From: Gemmatimonadota bacterium
GTDB taxonomy: Bacteria > Gemmatimonadota > Gemmatimonadetes > Gemmatimonadales > Gemmatimonadaceae
Assembly (NCBI GenBank): GCA_003222065.1
Contig: QHUV01000039.1
Span: 1-8,810, forward strand
Direction: 5' to 3'
DNA length: 8,810 nucleotides
Position 1 is the stretch's first letter, and each line of letters opens with the position of its first letter. The notes beneath the pieces are model-generated. The model searched no databases. It was given only the letters and a program-made list of their open reading frames with translations, and had not been told where the DNA came from. Below, piece after piece: positions 4,554 to 8,810 of this stretch. Position numbers and translations under genes: made by a program.

Positions 4554-5512
4554 ACGATTCTGTTCGCGACGAGGACGCCGAGCAGTACGGGCAAATAGAC
4601 GAGCGTCGAGAGAAATAATCGTCGTGCGGTCTTGGGCGACGGCGCGTGGGCAGCGAGGATCGACAGCACGAGCAATGCGCCCGATAGCACAGCGGCAACG
4701 AAAAAGTACGTCCGCCCCGCGATACCGAGTGCAGTCGGTGCCAGACTAACCGGGATGAGCGCCGCGGCGTTCAGCGCCGCCTGTCGGAAAGTCATGGCGC
4801 CGGTCTCATCCTCGATGCTCAACATGCGCAGGCCCGCGCGGGCGTAGTCCGAGCGATACATCCAGCTGAGGGCGAGGAAGTGCGGCATCTGCCAGAGAAA
4901 GAGGATGGCGAACAACACGCTCGCATTCGCGTCCAGAGGCGCGCCGCTCGCCGTCCACCCACCGACGATCGGCAAGGCGCCGGGTACGGCGCCGACGAGC
5001 GTCGAGAGCGACGTGCGCCGCTTGAGCGGCGTGTACGCGAATACGTAACTAATGAGCGTCAACGCGGCCATGAGTGCCGTCGTTAGGTTGACGAGGAGCG
5101 CAAGCTGGGCGACGCCGAGCGCGGCGATCGTCCACGCGAACCAACGTGCCGCGTTCGGCTCGAGACGGCCAGCGGGCAATGGGCGGCCCTGCGTCCGGCG
5201 CATGAGCGCGTCCACATCGCGCTCGGCGATCTGGTTGAGCGCGTTCGTCCCGCCGGCGATGAGCGCCGTGCCGACGAGCGCATTGACCAGAATCCACAGC
5301 TGCACCGCGAGGGGCGAGGTCCCGGCGTTCCCCGCAAAGCCGACACGCGCCGCGGCGGGAAGCGCAACGACGAAGCCCGCCGCCACCGTCAGCATAACGA
5401 GTGCGACGATGCGCGGCTTGGTGAGCGCGACGTAATCTGCCGGCGCGCCCACGCCCAAGCCGGGTGCGGCGACGGGGGAGGGGGACGGGGAGGGACGCGC
5501 GGGGGCTACCAA
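4550..5512 (-). CDS. ctaB: Protoheme IX farnesyltransferase (heme O synthase)
   Basis: A 320-residue UbiA-superfamily membrane prenyltransferase that transfers a farnesyl group from farnesyl diphosphate to heme B, giving heme O, the precursor of the heme A needed by this oxidase. The family pattern is clear: 'YVALTKPRIVALVMLTVAAG' (27-46), 'NALNQIAERDVDALMRRTQGRPLP' with the Asp-rich diphosphate-binding site, 'YTPLKRRTSLSTLVGAVPGALP' and 'WQMPHFLALSWMYRSDYARAGLRML' with the second Asp-containing loop. Eight or nine helices are expected. The start is a TTG at 5510-5512 with GGAG at 5518-5521, 5 nt upstream; no ATG occurs before the conserved core. It overlaps coxD by 7 bp. The N-terminal PSPSPSP linker is encoded by a C-rich tract. 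Also called cyoE. Heme A synthase, needed next, is not in the window. Confidence 0.95.
   Translation of the reverse strand: MVAPARPSPSPSPVAAPGLGVGAPADYVALTKPRIVALVMLTVAAGFVVALPAAARVGFAGNAGTSPLAVQLWILVNALVGTALIAGGTNALNQIAERDVDALMRRTQGRPLPAGRLEPNAARWFAWTIAALGVAQLALLVNLTTALMAALTLISYVFAYTPLKRRTSLSTLVGAVPGALPIVGGWTASGAPLDANASVLFAILFLWQMPHFLALSWMYRSDYARAGLRMLSIEDETGAMTFRQAALNAAALIPVSLAPTALGIAGRTYFFVAAVLSGALLVLSILAAHAPSPKTARRLFLSTLVYLPVLLGVLVANRIV
5474..5494 (+). other. G-quadruplex-type motif at 5' end of ctaB
   Basis: On the plus strand four G runs of 5, 5, 4 and 3 (5474-5478, 5480-5484, 5487-5490, 5492-5494) are separated by loops of only 1, 2 and 1 nt. This fits the canonical four-run G-quadruplex pattern. 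It is the template strand of ctaB and starts about 16 nt inside the gene; the coding strand is C-rich and specifies the PSPSPSP linker. Whether it folds or affects expression is unknown. Confidence 0.6.
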
Positions 5513-5811
5513 ATGTACTCCGTGATGACGGCGAGCACGAGGACCGCGAACAGCGGCAACGGCGCGATCGCGAGAATTCGCAGGCGTTTCGGCTCGAAGC
5601 GCAGGTGCATGTAGTACAAACCGACGAGCGCCGCTTTCCAGAAGGCCATGCCGACGAGTACCAAGATGATCACGGTCTTCGGCCAGGGCAAAAACGCGAC
5701 GCTCAACTCAACGGCCGTGAGCGCGGCGAGAAAGACCCAGATCAAGATGTAGTTAGGGTGCGCGTGCGTCGGCCGTGTGCCGGGCGACGCCGGGTGGTCG
5801 GGATGTGACAT
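5506..5811 (-). CDS. coxD: Cytochrome c oxidase subunit IV (prokaryotic type)
   Basis: A 101-residue membrane protein matching the prokaryotic cytochrome c oxidase subunit IV family. It has a His/Pro-rich N-terminus (MSHPDHPASPG...HAHPNY), three helices (about 21-41, 45-66 and 77-99) and the diagnostic 'KAALVGLYYMHLRFEPKRLR' between helices two and three. The subunit is peripheral to the catalytic core and is thought to stabilise it. It lies 12 bp after coxC and overlaps the TTG start of ctaB by 7 bp, ending at a TAG. Its own ribosome binding site is weak (AGGC about 4 nt upstream), so coupling to coxC is plausible. Length and order (II-I-III-IV) are normal for aa3-type operons. Confidence 0.92.
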   Translation of the reverse strand: MSHPDHPASPGTRPTHAHPNYILIWVFLAALTAVELSVAFLPWPKTVIILVLVGMAFWKAALVGLYYMHLRFEPKRLRILAIAPLPLFAVLVLAVITEYIW

Positions 5812-5823
5812 GAAAGCCTGTCA

Positions 5824-6438
5824 TTAAATGAGGTAAACAATCGTAAACAAGATGATCCAGACGAGGTCGACGAAGTGCCAGTACAAACCGATCACTTCGA
5901 CGCCGCGGTGATCATCCTTCGTGTATTTGCCTTGGAAAGCGCGCGCCGTTACGAACATCATGCAGATCACGCCCATGGTCACGTGGAATCCATGGAACCC
6001 CGTCATTGTGTAAAATGTCGAGCCATACAGGCCCTCGCTTGGCACGAAGCCCTTCTCGATCAAGTGCGTGTATTCGTAAACTTGAACCCCCACGAACGAC
6101 GCGCCGATGATCACGGTCGCGAGGAGCCAGAGACGCAGCTGTCGTTGCAGGCCATCCTGCGCCGCCGCGAACGCCTTGACCATCGTCACGCTGCTGCAGA
6201 TCAGCAAAAAGGTGTTGATGGCAGTTACTGGAATGTTCAACACCTGGCCCGGCGCCTTCCACGAGCTCGGGTGCGCGAAGCGCAAAATGACGTACGTCCC
6301 GATCAGCGCCGTGAAAAACATCACCTCGGAGCCGAGGAAGATCCACATCCCCAGCTTTTCGTTGTAGACGCCGGCTCCCGCCTCACGCGACGGCGGCGGG
6401 AGCATGACGTCTTCATGCATTGCGGCTGCGTGCGCCAT
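5824..6438 (-). CDS. coxC: Cytochrome c oxidase subunit III
   Basis: A 204-residue membrane subunit of the short, five-helix form of subunit III. Family landmarks include 'KLGMWIFLGSEVMFFTALIGTYV' (helix 1, with the conserved Glu), 'INTFLLICSSVTMVKAF', 'GVQVYEYTHLI', 'GFHGFHVTMGVICMM' and the C-terminal 'GLYWHFVDLVWIILFTIVYL'. It binds subunit I and protects the proton-uptake side; it carries no metal. The ATG at 6438 has GGAGA at 6446-6450, 7 nt upstream, and starts 12 bp after the coxA stop. The His-containing N-terminal extension before the first helix (about 27 residues) is typical. Frame and length are intact. Confidence 0.95.
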   Translation of the reverse strand: MAHAAAMHEDVMLPPPSREAGAGVYNEKLGMWIFLGSEVMFFTALIGTYVILRFAHPSSWKAPGQVLNIPVTAINTFLLICSSVTMVKAFAAAQDGLQRQLRLWLLATVIIGASFVGVQVYEYTHLIEKGFVPSEGLYGSTFYTMTGFHGFHVTMGVICMMFVTARAFQGKYTKDDHRGVEVIGLYWHFVDLVWIILFTIVYLI

Positions 6439-6450
6439 GTCGATGTCTCC

Positions 6451-8229
6451 TCAGTCGCCGGCTTGTTGCGGATGTGCCGACCCGAGGCCTCCGGGCATCG
6501 GCAGATTTTGTGGGAGGTAATCCTTGTCACTGTGCGGTGAGCTGTACTCGTACGGTCCGCGATACACGGTAGGCACCGTCGCTCCGAAGTTGCCATGTGG
6601 CGGCGGCGATGCGACCGTCCATTCCAATCCATTGTCGAGCCACGGATTGTTCGGCGCCTTTTCACCCGTGAACCAGCTGGCGATGAAGTTCACCGCGAAG
6701 ATGAACTGGGTCGCAAACAGACAAAACGCGCTGATCGAGATGAACACGTTTACCGGCTGCACTTCGCGCAGGAAAGCGTACTGCGTCGGATCGTAGATGC
6801 GGCGCATGTGGCCGTGTAGGCCGAGCTGGTGCATCGGGAAAAAGACGCAGTTGTAGAACACAAGCGTCAGCCAGAAGTGCACCCTGCCCCAGAACGGACT
6901 CATCATCCGTCCGAACATTTTGGGGTACCAGTACGTCACCGCCGCGAAAATCGCGAACAGACTTCCGCCGAAGAGCACGTAATGCAGGTGCGCGACGATG
7001 AAATACGTGTCGTGGATATAGATGTCGAAGGGTGACGCCGCCATGAATACACCACTCAACCCGCCAATGACGAACATCGACACAAAGGCGAGCGCGTGCA
7101 GCATGGGTACATGAAACGTGATGTTCCCTTGCCAGATCGTGCCGAGCCAATTGAACGTCTTGATCGCCGACGGGACGGAGATGAGCAAAGTCGAAATCAT
7201 GAAGGTCGTGCCGAGCGTCGGGTTCATGCCGCTCTGGAACATGTGGTGGCCCCACACGCCCCACCCGAGGAACCCGATGGCGATGATCGCGAGCACCATC
7301 GACGTGTAACCGAAGACTGGCTTGCGCGCACCGTTCGCGATGATGTCGGATGCCATCCCCATCGCCGGCAATATCAGGATGTAGACCTCGGGATGACCGA
7401 AGAACCAGAAGAGGTGCTGCCAGAGGAGCGGTTGCCCACCCGCGGTCGGCTCGAAGAACTTCGTACCGATCGTTTGATCGAAGAGGAGCAAGATCGCGGC
7501 GCCCGACAAGACAGGGATCGCCAACAACACCAGACACGCCGTGACAAAAAGCGCCCAAATACTCAGCGGGAGCCGAAACCAGTTCATTCCCGGCGCCCGC
7601 ATGTTGATCACGGTCGTTATGTAGTTGAACGATCCCATGATCGACGAAAGCCCAAGCACGATGAGGCCGAGACACCAGAAGATCTGGCCCAGGTGCACGC
7701 CACTCAAATCGGAACGCGCGCTGAGTGGTGCATAAGACGTCCAACCCGCCGCGGCGCTACCGCCCTCGACAAAAAAGCCGGCGAGCATCAGTAATCCCGC
7801 CGGCACCGCTGTCCAGAAAGACGCCATGTTGATCCGCGGGAACGCCATGTCGGGCGCGCCAATCTTGAGCGGGATGAGGTAATTCCCGAACACCCCGACG
7901 AGGAGCGGCATGATGGCGAAAAACACCATGAACGTCCCGTGCATCGTCACCGCTGAGTTGTAGAACTCCGGCAGCACGACGCCGTTGGACGTATAAGTAT
8001 CTGGCAGAAGGGTGCCGCCAGGGAGCGGCTTACCCGGGAAGCCAAGCTGCCAGCGCATCACCATCGCCAGCGTTCCACCGAGCAGCAGGAAGGTGAGACT
8101 CATGAGCAAAAACTGAATGCCGATGATCTTGTGGTCGGTGGAGAAGATGTACTTGCGGAGGAATGACCGATCGTCCACGTGTCCGTGGTCGCGGGTGTAC
8201 GGGGCAGTGCCTGTCGCAGTCGTCGCCAT
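6451..8229 (-). CDS. coxA: Cytochrome c oxidase subunit I, aa3-type (A1 family)
   Basis: The 592-residue catalytic subunit, with about 12 helices, reduces O2 to water at the heme a3-CuB site and pumps protons. Visible ligands are H97 (TMHGTFMVFF) and H416 for the low-spin heme, H414 (VAHLHYVL) for heme a3, H279 with Y283 (GHPEVY, the cross-linked His-Tyr pair), and H328-H329 (WGHHMF) for CuB. E281 in HPEVY marks the A1 subfamily. The D-channel entrance is D127 (GAPDMAFPR) and the K-channel Lys is K357 (SAIKTFNW). The usual 'NN' after PR(M/I) is N134-M135. The C-terminal 'NPWLDNGLEWTVASPPPHGNF' and PYEY region is normal for the family. The start at 8229 is supported by AAGGA at 8236-8240, which touches the coxB stop. 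The gene lies 10 bp after coxB. Confidence 0.98.
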   Translation of the reverse strand: MATTATGTAPYTRDHGHVDDRSFLRKYIFSTDHKIIGIQFLLMSLTFLLLGGTLAMVMRWQLGFPGKPLPGGTLLPDTYTSNGVVLPEFYNSAVTMHGTFMVFFAIMPLLVGVFGNYLIPLKIGAPDMAFPRINMASFWTAVPAGLLMLAGFFVEGGSAAAGWTSYAPLSARSDLSGVHLGQIFWCLGLIVLGLSSIMGSFNYITTVINMRAPGMNWFRLPLSIWALFVTACLVLLAIPVLSGAAILLLFDQTIGTKFFEPTAGGQPLLWQHLFWFFGHPEVYILILPAMGMASDIIANGARKPVFGYTSMVLAIIAIGFLGWGVWGHHMFQSGMNPTLGTTFMISTLLISVPSAIKTFNWLGTIWQGNITFHVPMLHALAFVSMFVIGGLSGVFMAASPFDIYIHDTYFIVAHLHYVLFGGSLFAIFAAVTYWYPKMFGRMMSPFWGRVHFWLTLVFYNCVFFPMHQLGLHGHMRRIYDPTQYAFLREVQPVNVFISISAFCLFATQFIFAVNFIASWFTGEKAPNNPWLDNGLEWTVASPPPHGNFGATVPTVYRGPYEYSSPHSDKDYLPQNLPMPGGLGSAHPQQAGD

Positions 8230-8239
8230 GGGGAATCCT

Positions 8240-8810
8240 TCAGCGTTGGGCGACCGAGTGACTCTGTTGAGCCACCCAGCGGTCGTAGTCTTGTTGCGTG
8301 TGGACAGTCACAATGGCGCGCATGCGGTAGTGTCCGAGCCCGCACAACTCCGCGCATCCGAGCTCGTATTCGCCGACCTTCGTCGGTTGGAACCACACCC
8401 GAATATGCATTCCCGGAACGGCATCCTGCTTGATGCGAAACGCCGGGACGAAGAACGAATGGATCGCGTCGACCGACGTGAGCGTGGCCACCGTCGGCCG
8501 GTCGACGGGCACGTGCAACTGCCCGCGCACCGTGTAGTCGTCGCCGGTGCCGAGCTTCCCGTCCGCGCCAGGATACGTGACGTTCCACTCGAACTGCTTG
8601 GCGCTGATCCCGATCTCCATGGCGTTAGGCGGCACGCCCTCGCGGCCTTTGATCTTGTTCCAGGCCGGTGCACTGAGGAGGCCGATGATGACGACGACAA
8701 CCGCCGTCACACCCGTCCAAATGACTTCCGCTCGCGTACTACCGTGGACATATATCGCCTTGCGTGCCGGTCGCGCGCGATAGCGGAAGCAAAAGACGAC
8801 CAGCGCGACC
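8240..8810 (-). CDS. coxB: Cytochrome c oxidase subunit II, CuA domain (5' end beyond right edge)
   Basis: The last 189 codons of subunit II; the frame stays open to the window edge, so the apparent GTG at 8710 is internal and not the start. The visible part begins inside or just after the first helix (VALVVFCFRYRARP), continues with 'GSTRAEVIWTGVTAVVVVIIGLLSAPAW' (second helix), then the periplasmic cupredoxin domain. All CuA ligands are present: the His in 'DAIHSFFVP', and C-E-C-H-M in 'CAELCGLGHYRM'. The protein ends about 27 residues after the final ligand, so there is no fused cytochrome c domain: aa3 rather than caa3 architecture, needing a separate electron donor. In 'KQFEWNVTYP' one of the usual two Trp of the W-x-W motif is Phe. 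It accepts electrons for subunit I, the next gene. Confidence 0.95.
   Translation of the reverse strand, partial: VALVVFCFRYRARPARKAIYVHGSTRAEVIWTGVTAVVVVIIGLLSAPAWNKIKGREGVPPNAMEIGISAKQFEWNVTYPGADGKLGTGDDYTVRGQLHVPVDRPTVATLTSVDAIHSFFVPAFRIKQDAVPGMHIRVWFQPTKVGEYELGCAELCGLGHYRMRAIVTVHTQQDYDRWVAQQSHSVAQR

Noticed and set aside
5875..6540. 221-codon plus-strand frame opposite coxC
   Set aside because: Antisense to a well-supported subunit III; composition typical of a shadow frame.
7096..7794. 232-codon plus-strand frame and a 360-codon minus-strand frame (6662-7744) inside coxA
   Set aside because: Both are shadows of coxA; their products are Arg/His/Asp-rich and lack recognisable structure, while the coxA frame has every oxidase ligand.
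2376..8630. Recurring CCTAAC/GTTAGG hexamer (about six copies, for example near 2378, 2643, 4220, 5082, 5753 and 8623)
   Set aside because: A rough base-composition estimate gives about four copies on both strands; most lie in coding sequence with no regular spacing, so no signal is claimed.
1..8810. CRISPR, tRNA, rRNA, insertion sequence, phage or toxin-antitoxin elements
   Set aside because: Looked for on both strands; no direct repeat array, clover-leaf pattern, transposase motif or paired small toxin genes seen.

Overview
The window is G+C-rich, tightly packed bacterial chromosome. It carries most of an aerobic respiratory operon on the minus strand (about 4198 to the right edge) and a looser set of signalling-like and membrane-protein genes on both strands to its left. 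Several proteins resemble, from memory, families common in Gemmatimonadota: the small 'MAYRTF...WQTWDV' protein, the DoxX-like protein with a second membrane domain, and the style of the CuA subunit. I put the organism in or near that phylum with moderate confidence; no rRNA or marker gene here settles it.

Right half (4198-8810, minus strand): coxB (subunit II, cut by the right edge), coxA (subunit I), coxC (subunit III), coxD (subunit IV), ctaB (heme O synthase), then two very small membrane-protein genes of 62 and 56 codons. Gaps between the cox genes are 10-12 bp. From coxD onward the genes overlap: coxD/ctaB share 7 bp, and ctaB/orf62 and orf62/orf56 each share an ATGA. It reads as one polycistronic unit whose promoter lies beyond the right edge. 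The product is an aa3-type (A1-family) heme-copper oxidase with all metal ligands visible, no cytochrome c domain fused to subunit II, and a co-transcribed enzyme for the first step from heme B to heme A.

Middle (2345-4200): hemQ (coproheme decarboxylase) on the plus strand converges on the end of the oxidase operon. A perfect 8-bp inverted repeat separates them, and each arm contains the stop codon of one of the two genes. hemQ makes the heme B that ctaB then modifies, so the two units are linked in function. Divergent from hemQ is a membrane protein with an N-terminal DoxX-like domain and a second, unrecognised multi-pass domain.

Left (1-2315): a secreted or membrane protein cut by the left edge (PAP2-phosphatase-like N-terminus, tentative); a stand-alone receiver domain lacking its acidic pair and conserved Lys; a 113-residue protein with two copies of an [D/E]RRxxDRR element; a protein that looks like a GGDEF domain without the GGDEF signature; and an extremely hydrophobic 132-residue protein. 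No tRNA, rRNA, CRISPR, insertion sequence or phage gene was seen. No gene-free stretch exceeds about 200 bp.
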